A stretch of 64,000 bases of DNA, from positions 310,001 through 374,000 of the forward strand of contig CAWAWG010000002.1 of assembly GCA_963785645.1 (NCBI GenBank), given 5' to 3'. Positions 34,744-44,382 of the stretch are shown here, one piece after another. The DNA comes from Trebonia sp963785645. GTDB taxonomy: Bacteria; Actinomycetota; Actinomycetes; Streptosporangiales; Streptosporangiaceae. How positions within the stretch are numbered: position 1 is the stretch's first letter; every line of letters begins with the position of its first letter. A model generated the notes under the pieces. The model searched no databases. It was not told the DNA's origin and saw nothing but the letters and a program-made list of their open reading frames with translations. The position numbers were made by a program, and so were the translations under genes.

Positions 34744-34759
34744 ATGACAACGTTGTCAT
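34744..34759. promoter_or_regulatory. LacI-family operator
   Basis: ATGACAACGTTGTCAT is a perfect 16-bp palindrome with the central CG typical of LacI/GalR operators. It is placed just downstream of the promoter at 34700 and upstream of the GH92 gene, whose 3' neighbour encodes a LacI regulator. Binding here would block transcription start or escape. I saw no second copy in the window. Confidence 0.75.
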
Positions 34760-34904
34760 CGCCCTGCATGCCCGGCGACCCAAGTCAAGGTGAAACAGCG
34801 GTGGTCATCCGCCGAGGACCCTAGTTCCCGGGCGCTGATCCCCTGCGGACCCCTGGCGAACGCCGGCGCGGTGGCAACGTCGGATTTGCCGAGGAGGTCC
34901 AGCG

Positions 34905-37900
34905 TTGAAACGGAAAAGAACGTCAGGCATCGGCCACTGGCCGGCTGTGATCGTCCTAACGGCGGCGGGCACGCTCACGCTGAGCGGAGTCGCCGCAGCC
35001 AGCACTACCCCAAGCCCGAGCGCTAGTGCGTCACCCAACCCCTCCGCCACCGTCAGTGCGTCCGCCGCGCCTTCCGCCTCGGCGTCCGCCGCGGCGCGAA
35101 GCGGCGGCAAGAAGGGCGGCACCTGCTCGGTGACGGACAGCGGGCGTCTCACCGACTGCCAGCGCCCGTTGACAACGACCAGCTCCCGGCCGGCGCCAAG
35201 AACACCGCCGGCGTGGGCAGCCCGGTCACCGACCTGGCTTCCCTCGTGGACGCCCGCACCTGGACCACCGGCGGCGGCAACACCTTCCCGGGCGCAGAAG
35301 TGCCGTACGGGATGGTGCAGTGGTCCCCCGACACGCTGCCGGACCGCAACGCCGGCGGCGGTTACAGCTACACCGACACCACCCTCTACGGCTACAGCCT
35401 GACCCACCTGTCCGGACCCGGCTGCGGCGCCGCCGGCGACGTGCCGATCCTGCCGGTCACCTCGGCGCTCCCGTCCGGAACCGACCCGAACAACGTGACC
35501 ACCGCGCTCACCCACACCGGCGAGGTCGCGCAGGCGGGCTACTACTCGGCGCAGAGCAACGGATCCAGCGCCATCACGTCGGAGTTCACCGCGACCACGC
35601 ACAGCTCGATGGGCCAGTTCACGTTCCCGTCGACGACCACCGCCGGCTTCGACATCAAGCTCCAGGGCAGCCAGAACGGCGTCACGGCGGACAGCGCGCA
35701 GATCGTCGGCAACGACGAGGTCCAGGGCTCGGTGACCAGCGGCGACTTCTGCGGCGAGTCGACCAACGACGGCCAGTCCCAGCTGTACACGGTGTACTTC
35801 GACATCAAGTTCAGCGAGCCGTTCACCTCGTCGCAGGTGATCACGAACTCGGGCCAGACCGACCCGGCCGCGGTCTACGTGGGCTTCGACACCACGTCCA
35901 ACCCGGTGGTCCAGGCCAAGGTCGGCATCTCTTACGTGAGCGCCGCGAACGCCCAGCTGAACTGGCAGACCGAGAACCCGGGCTGGAACTTCGCCGCGGT
36001 CAAGGCCGCGGCGCAGACTACCTGGGACAAGCTGCTCGGCAAGATCCAGGTCTGGGGCGGCAGCTACTCGCAGACCCAGGAGTTCTACAGCCTGCTGTAC
36101 AAGGACTTCATCCAGCCGAACGTCACCAGCGACGTCAACGGCCAGTTCATGGGGGCCGACGAGAAGGTCCACACGCTGGCCAGCGGGCAGCAGAACCAGT
36201 ACGGCATCTACTCCGGCTGGGACATCTACCACACGCTCGCCCAGCTACAGGCCATGCTCGACCCGTCGGCCGCCTCCGACCAGGCGCAGTCGCAGGTCAA
36301 CTACTACGCGGAGGACAGCCTCCTGCAGCAGTGGGGCTACCTGCAAGACAACAACTACGTGATGGTCGGCGACCCGACGCAGGCGATCATCTCCGACTAC
36401 TACGCGTTCGGCGCCCACGGATTCGACACCAAGCAGGCGCTGGCCGACATGCTCAAGCAGGCCACCACGGTCAACGACGTTGAACCGGGCGCGGCGCTGG
36501 AAACGAAATACGGCTACCTGCCCGAGGACGGGACCTACGGCTGCTGCAACTTCCACGGTGTCGTCGCCAGCCTGCTTGAAGACGACAACGCCGACCTCGC
36601 CCTGTCGAACTTCGCGAGTTCGCTCGGCGACAGCAGCGATGCCGCCACGCTCACCAAGCGGGCCAACAACTGGGAGAACAACTTCGACCCGAACAACGAC
36701 CTGCTGACCGCCCGGTACGAGAACGGGCAGTTCGAGCAGGGCGTCGTCCCGCTCACCCAGCAGAACAACGAGCCGGACTACGTCGAGGGCGATGCCTACG
36801 AGTACCTGTGGGATGTGCCGAACGACTACCAGGGGCTGTTCAACCTGCTCGGCGGCGACGCCAAGGTCGTGCCGGCGTTGCAGTCCTACCTGTCCCAGCC
36901 GAACGGCTACGGCATGTACGACGAGATCTCCAACGAGTTCGACCTGGGCGAGCAGTTCGCGCTCGACTACGCCGGCGACCCGGCCGGGACGCAGGCCGCG
37001 GTGCGCAACATCGAGAACACCGTCTACCTGCCCGGGCCGAGCGGACTGGCCAACAACGACGACCTCGGCGCGGAGAGTTCCTCCTACCTCTGGCAGATGC
37101 TCGGCCTGTACCCGGAGAACCCGGGCACGGACACGCTGCTGCTGAACAGCCCCGGGTTCCCGCACGAGCAGATCTCGCTGGCCAACGGCCACACGATCAC
37201 CGTCAACGCACCTAATGCCTCCAGCGAGTATTACGTAAGCTCGCTGAAGATCAACGGCACGCCCGACCAGAAGCTCTACACGTCGTTCAGCACCCTGAGC
37301 AAGGGCGCCACCCTGGACTGGACGCTCAGCCCGAAGGCGACCGGCTGGGGCAGCGCGCCGCAGGACGCGCCGCCGTCCTACACCGCGGGTGCCTCGGCGA
37401 CGGTGGGCTACCTGGCCAGCCCGACCGCGACGGTCGCGCCGGGGAGCTCAAGCACGCTCACGGTCGGCGCCAACAACGCCACCAGCAGCCCGCAGAAGGT
37501 GAAGGTGAGCATCACCGCGCCGTCCGGAGTCACGATCACGCCCAGTTCGGCCACGATCGCGGTCCCGGCGCACGGCACGGGAACTACCAAGCTGACCGTG
37601 GCGGCAGCGGCTAGCACCGCGCAGAACTTCTACTCCGCGCCCGTCACGCTGACCACGGAAAGCACTGGTACCACCCAGTCGCTGAACGAGACCATCCTGG
37701 TCGCCAGTCCGGGAAGCCTGCTGTCGACGTTCAACAGCGCCGGCATCGCCGACGACAGCAACCCGTCGCTGGCGGACATCGACGGCGACGGCAACTCCTA
37801 CTCCAGCCAGGCACTGGCCGCCGCCGGGCTCTCCGCCGGACAGAACGTGACGGTGAACGGCGTGACGTTCGCCTGGCCGCAGCCGTCGGCCGGCTTCCCC

Positions 37901-39187
37901 GACAACACCATGCCCGAGGGACAGCAGGTGACGGTGAACGCGGCGGCTGGAACCCAGACGCTGGCGTTCCTCGGCTCGGCCACCGACGGAGACGCCACCG
38001 GCGTCGCCACGCTGAACTACTCCGACGGCAGCACCAGCAACTACTGGCTCGGGTTCAGCGACTGGACGCTCGGCGGCGGCGGAGGCTCGCCGTCATTCGG
38101 CAACCAGGTAGCCGCGACCACGGCCTACCGGGACTGCGCGGGATGCTCCGGCGGCCAGGATGCGGTAAAGACCTACGTGTTCTACGCGGCGATCCCCGTC
38201 AACCCGGACAAGACGCTGACCAGCGTGACCCTGCCGAACGGAACCGCCGGCGGCACGGAGCACATCTTCTCGATCGGCACGTCGGCCACCGCGGCGACCG
38301 GTCCGGTCGTCACCTCGCTGAGCGCCGCCAGCGCCCAGGCTGGCCAGCAGGTGACGATCAACGGCTCCGGCTTCGGCTCCGCGCAGGGCAACGGTTACGT
38401 GGCCTTCAGCGACAACGGGGCGAACTGGGGTTCACCCGGCAACACCGCCGCCTTCACCGTCGACAGCTGGAGCGACACGGCGATCACCTTCACCGTGCCG
38501 ACCCCGAGCGGGACAAACGGCGAGTATCACGTGTGGGCGGGCACGCCGGCGTCGGTGACCGTGGTCGACAACTCGGGCAACATGTCCGCCAGTCCCGAAC
38601 TGGCGATCACGCCGACCGCCAACCCGGCCGACTACTACAACAACGCAGGCATCTCCGACGACACCAACACCTCGTGCGCCAACTACGACGGCGACGGGTA
38701 CAGCTACTCGGCGCAGGCCCTGTCGGCGGCCGGGCTGACACCCGGCGGCACCGTCAGCGCCGACGGGCTCACGTTCACCTGGCCCAACGTCGCGTCCTGC
38801 GGAGAAGACAACATTCTCGCGGCCGGGCAGACGATGCTGGTCAGCGGAACGGCCGGGGCGAGCAAGCTCGGCCTGCTCGAGTCGTCCTCGAACGGCGGGA
38901 GCTCCGGTCCGATCACCATCACCTACACCGACGGCACATCGACAACCGAGACCCTGACGTCCAGCGACTGGGCGAACGGCCCCGGGACCAACGAGACGGC
39001 GGTCGCCACCATGGCTTACCGCAACATGGACAGCGGTGGCTCCCAGAGCATCACCATGTACGTCTACGCCACGACGGTCCCGGTCGACACGGCCAAGACG
39101 GTGGCCTCGGTCACCTTCCCGAATGTAAGCAACAGTGTCGGTTCCAGCACGACCGCCATGCACATCTTCGCGGTCACCACTGGATGA
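34905..39187 (+). CDS. Secreted GH92 alpha-mannosidase with accessory beta modules, apparent 5' frameshift
   Basis: A signal sequence begins at GTT-flanked codon 34905 (MKRKRTSGIGHWPAVIVLTA) with a Ser/Ala/Pro linker. The reading frame slips by one base near 35163, and the frame open to 39187 continues PVDNDQLPAGAKNTAGVG. The GH92 domain has GGGYSYTDTTLYGYSLTHLS and GPGCGAAGDVPILPV, YGIYSGWDIYHTLAQL, EDSLLQQWGYL, FDLGEQFALDYAGDP and GNDDLG-type loops (here NNDDLGAESSSYLWQMLGLY), the family's calcium and catalytic regions. C-terminal modules: NEW3-like, a galactose-binding-like module, an IPT/TIG domain and a second galactose-binding-like module shared with the phosphoesterase at 14794. It would trim alpha-mannose from external glycans under LacI control. 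Confidence 0.85.
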
Positions 39188-39198
39188 CGACTCCTTGA

Positions 39199-39232
39199 CA
39201 AGCGCCCGCCGTGGCCGCACGGCGGGCGCTTG
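39199..39232 (+). terminator. Terminator after the GH92 gene
   Basis: Perfect 15-bp stem CAAGCGCCCGCCGTG (39199-39213) with 39218-39232, four-nt loop, starting 12 bp after the stop codon and followed by TTACTC. It separates the mannosidase gene from the LacI gene 14 bp downstream. Confidence 0.85.
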
Positions 39233-39245
39233 TTACTCTCAGCGC

Positions 39246-40334
39246 ATGCGTCCCACGATGAAGGACGTGGCGATCGAGGCGGGGGTCAGCCTGAAGACCG
39301 TCTCCCGGGTCGTCAACAGCGAACCAGGCGTCACGCCGCTGACCGAGCAGCGGGTCCGCGAAGCCATCAAGACGCTCGGGTTCCGCCGCAACGACAGCGC
39401 GCGCCTGCTCCGCACCGGACAGGCCGCGACCGTCGGACTGGTCATGGAGGACATCGGCGACCCCTTCTACTCAGCGCTGCTACGGGGGGTGGAAAGCGTC
39501 GCCCGGGCACGCGGTTCGCTGGTGCTCAGCGGGTCCAGCGAAGCGGATGCCGACACCGAGCACGAACTCGCCCTGGCGCTGTGCGCCCGCCGGGTCGACG
39601 GGCTCATCATGATCCCGACCAGCGACGACCATAGTTACCTGCAGTCCGAGGTGCAGGCCGGCGTGCCCGTGGTATTCGCTGACCGGCCGCCCGGCCGGAT
39701 CGCCGCCGACACCGTGCTCAGCGACAACGCCGGCGGCTCGCGGAAGGCGACCGCTCACCTCATCGCCGGCGGCCACCGCCGGATCGGTTACCTGGGCGAC
39801 AACCCCGACATCTTCACGGCGCGGGAACGGCACAAGGGATACCTCGAGGCGATGTCTGATGCGGGCGTGCCGGTCGCGGAGGCATGGATCGCCATGGGCC
39901 CCCCCACCAGAGGCCGCGTGTGGGCGGACCTGGAGCGGATGCTCGCCGGTTCCGAGCCGGTTACGGCGCTGGTCTGCGGAAACAACCGCATATCGGTGCT
40001 GGCGCTGCATGCGCTCGTGTCGCTGGACGTCACGCTGGCCATGGTTGGCTTCGACGACTTCGAACTCGCCGACCTCCTCCGCGTGACGGTGGTCGCGCAA
40101 GATCCCGCTGAACTGGGCCGGCAGGCCGCCCACCTGCTGTTCCAGCGAATGGACGGCGACCCCGCCCCGTCGCGCCGCATCGTCATCCCGACCCGTCTGG
40201 TGCAGCGCGGATCCGGCGAGCTGCCTCCTCGCGCCCTAGGCGTTTTACCGCAGTCGGGCAAAGGGCCACCGGGACGCGGCCCGACCGCTTGGAGGAATGA
40301 GCTGAGTGGTCGAAGCACGATTTCGTTCGGATAA
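39246..40334 (+). CDS. LacI-family transcriptional regulator
   Basis: Start ATG 39246. The HTH is textbook: MKDVAIEAGVSLKTVSRVVN and hinge-helix region ARLLRTGQAATVGLVMEDIG. The sugar-binding domain has DPFYSALLRGVESVARARGS, RRVDGLIMIPTS, HLIAGGHRRIGYLGD and AMVGFDDFELADLL. It probably represses the GH92 gene through the operator at 34744 until a mannoside is present. The last 20 residues (WRNELSGRSTISFG) are encoded by the long hairpin at 40312-40370 and are unlikely to be conserved. Confidence 0.9.
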   Translation: MRPTMKDVAIEAGVSLKTVSRVVNSEPGVTPLTEQRVREAIKTLGFRRNDSARLLRTGQAATVGLVMEDIGDPFYSALLRGVESVARARGSLVLSGSSEADADTEHELALALCARRVDGLIMIPTSDDHSYLQSEVQAGVPVVFADRPPGRIAADTVLSDNAGGSRKATAHLIAGGHRRIGYLGDNPDIFTARERHKGYLEAMSDAGVPVAEAWIAMGPPTRGRVWADLERMLAGSEPVTALVCGNNRISVLALHALVSLDVTLAMVGFDDFELADLLRVTVVAQDPAELGRQAAHLLFQRMDGDPAPSRRIVIPTRLVQRGSGELPPRALGVLPQSGKGPPGRGPTAWRNELSGRSTISFG

Positions 40335-40370
40335 ATATCTTTGATTTATCAGAACGAAATCGTGCTTCGC
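40312..40370. terminator. Long bidirectional hairpin between convergent genes
   Basis: Arms 40312-40337 and 40345-40370 are 26 bp with one mismatch and a 7-nt loop; the sequence is AT-rich. The LacI stop codon (40332-40334) lies inside the left arm. It separates the LacI gene from the convergent cardiolipin synthase gene and could stop transcription from both sides. A small mobile repeat is the alternative. Confidence 0.65.
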
Positions 40371-40453
40371 GCGTACCGCCAGTGACCAAGCAGGAGCACG
40401 CTACACCGAAGGACATGACCGCGGCAGCCGAGCGCCTGGGCCCGCCCGCGGGT

Positions 40454-41932
40454 TCAGAGCAGCGGCGAGGCCATGCCGATCATGTCGTCGACCAGTCGGG
40501 TGCGAAAGGGCTGGGCCTTGACGATTTCGGCTTTGACGGCGGTCGACTGGGAGAGGTAGCCGAGCTGCCGCTGACGGACGGACGCGGTGAGGCCGGGGTC
40601 GAGGACGAGCAGGTTGTTCTCGAAGTTGAGTTCCAGGCTGCGCCGGTCCATGTTCGCCGAGCCGACTAGGGCCATCCGGGCGTCGACGGTGATCGACTTG
40701 GTGTGCAGCAGGCCCAGCGGGTATTCAAACAGGCGTACGCCGCAGGCGAGCAGGTCCGGGTAGGCGCTGCGGCTGGCGGCGGCGACGAGCGGGGAGTCGT
40801 TGCGTGCGGGCACGATCAGGGTGGTGATCACGCCGCGGCGCGGTGCGGCGCACACCGCCCGGAGCAGGGCCTCATCGGGCACGAAGTAGGGCGTGGTGAT
40901 GATCAGCTCGTGCTCGGCGGCGTACAGCGCGCTGACGAAGGAGTCCGACATCGTGTTGCCGGGGGTGGTCGGTCCGGTGCCGAACATCTGCGCGACCGCG
41001 CCCCCGCGGTGCTGCTTGGGCTCCGGCGCCGCCGCGGGCAGCCCGTAGAGGTCCTCGCCGGTCTCGGCGATCCAGGTGGCGAGGAAGATGTGCTGTGCCT
41101 GCCGGACGACCGGCCCTTCGCAGCGCAGCAGGATGTCGATCCAGGGCGCGTACTTCGGCTTGACCCGGAACTGCGGATCGGCGCAGTTCTGGCTGCCGCA
41201 GAACGCGATCCGGTTGTCGATGACGACCAGCTTGCGGTGGTTGCGCAGGTCGACCCGGCCCACCGCGAAGCCGCCCAGGCGGGGGATGTCCTCCAGCGCG
41301 GCGACCAGGTGCACGCCGGCCTCGCGCAGCTGGCGCCAGCGGGGGCCGCGGATGAAGTCGCGCGACCCGAGCGCGTCGGCCATGACCCGGCAGGCCACGC
41401 CCCGGCGCGCCGCCGCGCTGATCGCGTCGGCGACCCGGCCGCCGTTTCCGTCGTCGAGCCAGATGTAGAAGCTGAGGTGGATGTGCTCGGTCGCGGCATC
41501 GATCGCCTCGATCAGCCCCTTGATCGCGGCGTCGCAGTCGCGCGTCGGCTCGGCCGGGGAAGCGCCCGGGTCGCCAAGCAGCACGATGCGGTTGCCCGGC
41601 GTCGGGCCGAAGCCGTTGATCGACCGGCACAGGTCCGAGACGCTCGTGGCAGCGGGATCGCCGGGCCTGGCGCCCGCCTCGTTCGGTGCCGCCAGGCGGC
41701 TTTCCGCGTCGCGGAGGCGGTGGGTCCGCTCGCGGCCGATGCTGGTCTCGCCGAGGAGGAGATAGGAGACGACGCCGAAGACCGGCAGGCACATGATCAC
41801 CGCGATCCAGGCCACCCGCGAGGCCGGCGTCCGGTCCGGCCGGGTGATCGCGCGCAACACGGTCGACAGGCTGATGACGAACCCGCCGACCGCGACGACC
41901 GCCCCGATCAGGTCATCGGACGTCCCGCTCAT
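40454..41932 (-). CDS. cls: Cardiolipin synthase (phospholipase D family)
   Basis: 492 residues. Two N-terminal membrane helices (LIGAVVAVGGFVISLSTVL and VAWIAVIMCLPVFGVVSYLL) anchor it in the membrane. Two PLD active-site motifs follow: NHRKLVVIDNRIAFCGSQN (HxKxxxxD near residue 220) and LHTKSITVDARMALVGSANM (near 400). It would transfer a phosphatidyl group between phosphatidylglycerol molecules to give cardiolipin. Length and order are normal for bacterial Cls. Single gene, convergent with the LacI regulator. Confidence 0.92.
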   Translation of the reverse strand: MSGTSDDLIGAVVAVGGFVISLSTVLRAITRPDRTPASRVAWIAVIMCLPVFGVVSYLLLGETSIGRERTHRLRDAESRLAAPNEAGARPGDPAATSVSDLCRSINGFGPTPGNRIVLLGDPGASPAEPTRDCDAAIKGLIEAIDAATEHIHLSFYIWLDDGNGGRVADAISAAARRGVACRVMADALGSRDFIRGPRWRQLREAGVHLVAALEDIPRLGGFAVGRVDLRNHRKLVVIDNRIAFCGSQNCADPQFRVKPKYAPWIDILLRCEGPVVRQAQHIFLATWIAETGEDLYGLPAAAPEPKQHRGGAVAQMFGTGPTTPGNTMSDSFVSALYAAEHELIITTPYFVPDEALLRAVCAAPRRGVITTLIVPARNDSPLVAAASRSAYPDLLACGVRLFEYPLGLLHTKSITVDARMALVGSANMDRRSLELNFENNLLVLDPGLTASVRQRQLGYLSQSTAVKAEIVKAQPFRTRLVDDMIGMASPLL

Positions 41933-42038
41933 GATGGCTCCTCACGCTCAGGCCACCTGGGCCCTGGCACTGCACCGACCTGAACCATATCGACGGGACA
42001 GACCGATCTGCCACCGGGGTCAGAGCTGCTCGGAGCGA

Positions 42039-42512
42039 CTACGACGCTGCACCGCCGCGGGCGAGCCGGGCGCGGATCTTCTCGGCTTCGGGATAGCCCA
42101 GGTGGTCGTAGAGGTCAAGCGCCTGCTGGTAGTGCTCATGGGCGTCACCGGTCCGGCCGAGGACGTCGTGGGAGCGGCCGAGCCCGGCATGGGCGCGGGC
42201 TTGCTGCTCGGTGTTAGCGACGCCGCCCGCAAGGGCGAGCGCGGCCAAGTGGTGGGACATGGCGTCAGCGGCCCGGCTGGCGGCGAAGGCGGCCTCACCC
42301 AGGCCGTTCAGCGCCACTGCCTCGCCCTCACGATCGCCACCCTGGCGCGATAGCGTAACGGCTTTGCGGTGATGATCCGCGGCTTGTTCGGGATCGCCGA
42401 GGTGAGTGCAGATCGTTCCCAGGCTGGACAAGACCCATGCCTGTCCTCTCTGGTTGCCCAGCTGCCGGAAGACATCCAGGGCCTGCCGGTAATGTTCCGC
42501 GGCTCGCTCCAT
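42039..42512 (-). pseudogene. TPR-repeat protein, C-terminal stump
   Basis: Three to four tetratricopeptide repeats read AAEHYRQALDVFRQLGNQRG, QAADHHRKAVTLSRQGGDRE, DAMSHHLAALALAG and DAHEHYQQALDLYDHLG, as in the C-terminus of AfsR/SARP-type regulators. The coding pattern starts abruptly at about 42512; upstream codons belong to an unrelated fragment on the other strand. The DNA-binding and NB-ARC parts are absent, so it is a remnant. Confidence 0.65.
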
Positions 42513-42804
42513 TACCCTAACCAACCTCGAAAATGGAGAAGCCGGGATTGACTGGGGATTCGAGTCCTCACTCGGCATCGTCATCCAGCGGGTTCTCACC
42601 GTCAGCTGGAACAACCTCAGCCTGACCGGGCTGCACAACAGCTTCCCTGACGACGACGTCATGTTCTCCGCCGACTACGGGAATCTCACCGACGTCTTCA
42701 GCGGTCACGGGATCGTGCACGCGGAACTGACCGGGAACGTCCTACTGATCTGGGGCGGTGTCTGCACCCTCCTCGCCCCGCAAGACGTTGAGACCATCAC
42801 CTGA
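42513..42804 (+). pseudogene. Unknown gene, C-terminal stump
   Basis: A plus-strand frame with coding character reads ENGEAGIDWGFESSLGIVIQ, SLTGLHNSFPDDDVMFSADY, VFSGHGIVHAELTGNVLLIW and ends TLLAPQDVETIT with TGA at 42802. There is no start codon or ribosome site at its left limit; it abuts the TPR stump at about 42512. I do not recognise the family. The two stumps mark a deletion or inversion joint. Confidence 0.5.
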
Positions 42805-42823
42805 TTGCCGGTGCCGATCGCAT

Positions 42824-42857
42824 GGAGTTCCCCCGGGGTGCCCCCGGGGGGAACTCC
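42824..42857 (+). terminator. Terminator
   Basis: GGAGTTCCCCCGGGG (42824-42838) pairs with CCCCGGGGGGAACTCC ending at 42857, with a two- to four-nt loop. It directly follows the truncated gene, so it is presumably that gene's original terminator. Confidence 0.7.
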
Positions 42858-43076
42858 GCGCTGTCCCGACCGCCCCGCGCTGCCGGCCCTACCGATTATT
42901 CGATGAGTATCTATATTTAGGTCAGCCAAGATGGCTGTGTCCATTGCATATCGATAGTTGTCGACGCTTATCGCTGACGCCGACGATGACATTTTCGTTA
43001 TGAATCGATAATAAATACACGAGACCTAACACGCCTCGTGCTCATTACCCTCGTCTTAAGTGACGAGGAGAGAAAC

Positions 43077-44123
43077 TTGCGCCTTATTGATAAAGTTGCA
43101 TATTGCATGGTGGTGGCCGTTCCCATGGCAGTTCTGGCGGGCTGTTCCGGCGGCAGCCCGGCCAGCACCGATGTGGCGCTTGCGTCACCCCAGAAGGCGA
43201 CATCCATCACCATCGACGCGGTGCCCACCGCGGACGCGACAGGGCTCTACATCGCCTATGATGACGGGCTCTTCGCGAAGCAGGGGCTGACCGTGAAGAT
43301 CGACCCGATCGACGGCGGCGAGTTCGGAATCACCGACCTGCAGGACAACAAGGTCCAGCTCGTCGAAGGGAACTACGTTTCGTTCATCCTGGCCCAGATC
43401 GCCGGCAAGTTCGGATTTCCCCCTGGCGCCGCCGTCAAGCCGGTCAACCTCCGCATAATTTCCAACGCGTCGCAGATGCAGCCAGGCAACCAGGCACTCT
43501 ACGTGCTGCCGAACTCGCCGTACAAGACGGTGGCGGATCTGGCCCGGGACCACGCGACGATCGGCATCAACTCGCCGAACAACATCGCTCAGGTGCTGCT
43601 CAGCTCGCTGTTGACGGAGAACGGGCTCAAGCTCAGCTCGATCAGCCAGGTTGTGCAGCCGGCCTTCCCGCTGATGCCCGCCTACCTGGCCAAGCACAAG
43701 ATCGACGCAGCCTGGCTACCCGAGCCGTTCGGTACCGAGGCCGAGCAGGACTACGGGGCGGTGCAGCTGGCCGACTTCGACCAGGGCTCGCTTCAGGACT
43801 TCCCCATTGGCACCATTGTCGGCGATACGCAGTGGGTGCAGGCACACCCCGGCACGATCGCGGCGTTCCTGCGCGCCCTCGACGAGGGCCAGCAGATCGC
43901 CGACTCCGACCGCCCCGCCGTTGAGAAGGCGCTCGTGAACCACACCGGGGTCTCGAAGCTCGTCGCCGCGACGATGACGCTCGACACCTACCCGCTGGTC
44001 ATGGACGTGCCCGTGATGCAGCGGGTCTCCGACGCGATGTTTGAGTTCGGCGTGACACCGGGACTAAAGCACCCCTACGACATCGCCAACATGATCCAGC
44101 CGGAACCCGGTGAAATCAAGTGA
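43077..44123 (+). CDS. ABC transporter substrate-binding lipoprotein, NMT1/THI5-SsuA type
   Basis: TTG start at 43077 (LRLIDKVAY) behind GAGGAGAG is preferred over ATG 43038, which has no Shine-Dalgarno. The lipobox LAGC lies near residue 24. The mature protein has the NMT1 pattern: TADATGLYIAYDDGLFAKQG, VEGNYVSFILAQIAG, HATIGINSPNNIAQVLLSSL, IDAAWLPEPFGTEAEQDYGA. Such proteins bind aromatic, sulfonate, nitrate or pyrimidine-like ligands. No permease or ATPase is adjacent, so it is an orphan. The leader 42890-43070 is AT-rich and likely holds the promoter. Confidence 0.85.
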   Translation: MRLIDKVAYCMVVAVPMAVLAGCSGGSPASTDVALASPQKATSITIDAVPTADATGLYIAYDDGLFAKQGLTVKIDPIDGGEFGITDLQDNKVQLVEGNYVSFILAQIAGKFGFPPGAAVKPVNLRIISNASQMQPGNQALYVLPNSPYKTVADLARDHATIGINSPNNIAQVLLSSLLTENGLKLSSISQVVQPAFPLMPAYLAKHKIDAAWLPEPFGTEAEQDYGAVQLADFDQGSLQDFPIGTIVGDTQWVQAHPGTIAAFLRALDEGQQIADSDRPAVEKALVNHTGVSKLVAATMTLDTYPLVMDVPVMQRVSDAMFEFGVTPGLKHPYDIANMIQPEPGEIK

Positions 44124-44151
44124 CGCATCCAGTCGAGCTGCAATAAAGAAG

Positions 44152-44187
44152 GAACGGGCCGCCGACTCCTGAGCCGACGGCCCGTTC
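44152..44187 (+). terminator. Terminator after the binding-protein gene
   Basis: GAACGGGCCGCCG (44152-44164) pairs with CGACGGCCCGTTC (44175-44187) with one mismatch. It separates the lipoprotein from cluster B. Confidence 0.75.
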
Positions 44188-44204
44188 TCATAGCAACTGG
44201 GGAA

Positions 44205-44382
44205 TTCCGCACTTGAGGCCCTACATGGACGATGATCCGCATGGGCCCATAAAGTGAGGCCATGGTGTCAGCTGCGCTCGATCTGGTGACCCACGACAAA
44301 GCGCGGCCGGCATTCCCGGCCTCGTGGCTGGAAGGTTATACCGATAACACCGCCGCGTTCCCAGCCGGCCGACTGACCAGCG
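44205..44382 (+). pseudogene. 5' stump of a duplicated AMP-ligase gene
   Basis: 44205-44320 closely matches 48203-48320, the leader and first codons of the AMP-dependent ligase at 48263: the same GGAATTCCGCACTTG, the same CCCATAAAGTGAGGCCATGG, then SAALDLVTHDKARPAFPA against SAALDLVTHDNARPTFPA. Similarity then stops; the sequence passes through GRLTS and joins the DNA preceding the condensation gene (GACTGACCAGCGATGAGC against GGCTGACCGGCGATGAGC at 53412). The insert between these two points in the other copy is about 5 kb. The stump probably still supplies a promoter for the gene at 44383. Confidence 0.75.

Noticed and set aside
34805..36232. 475-codon minus-strand frame opposite the GH92 gene
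   Set aside because: Shadow of the GC-rich mannosidase coding strand; the plus strand has clear GH92 motifs.
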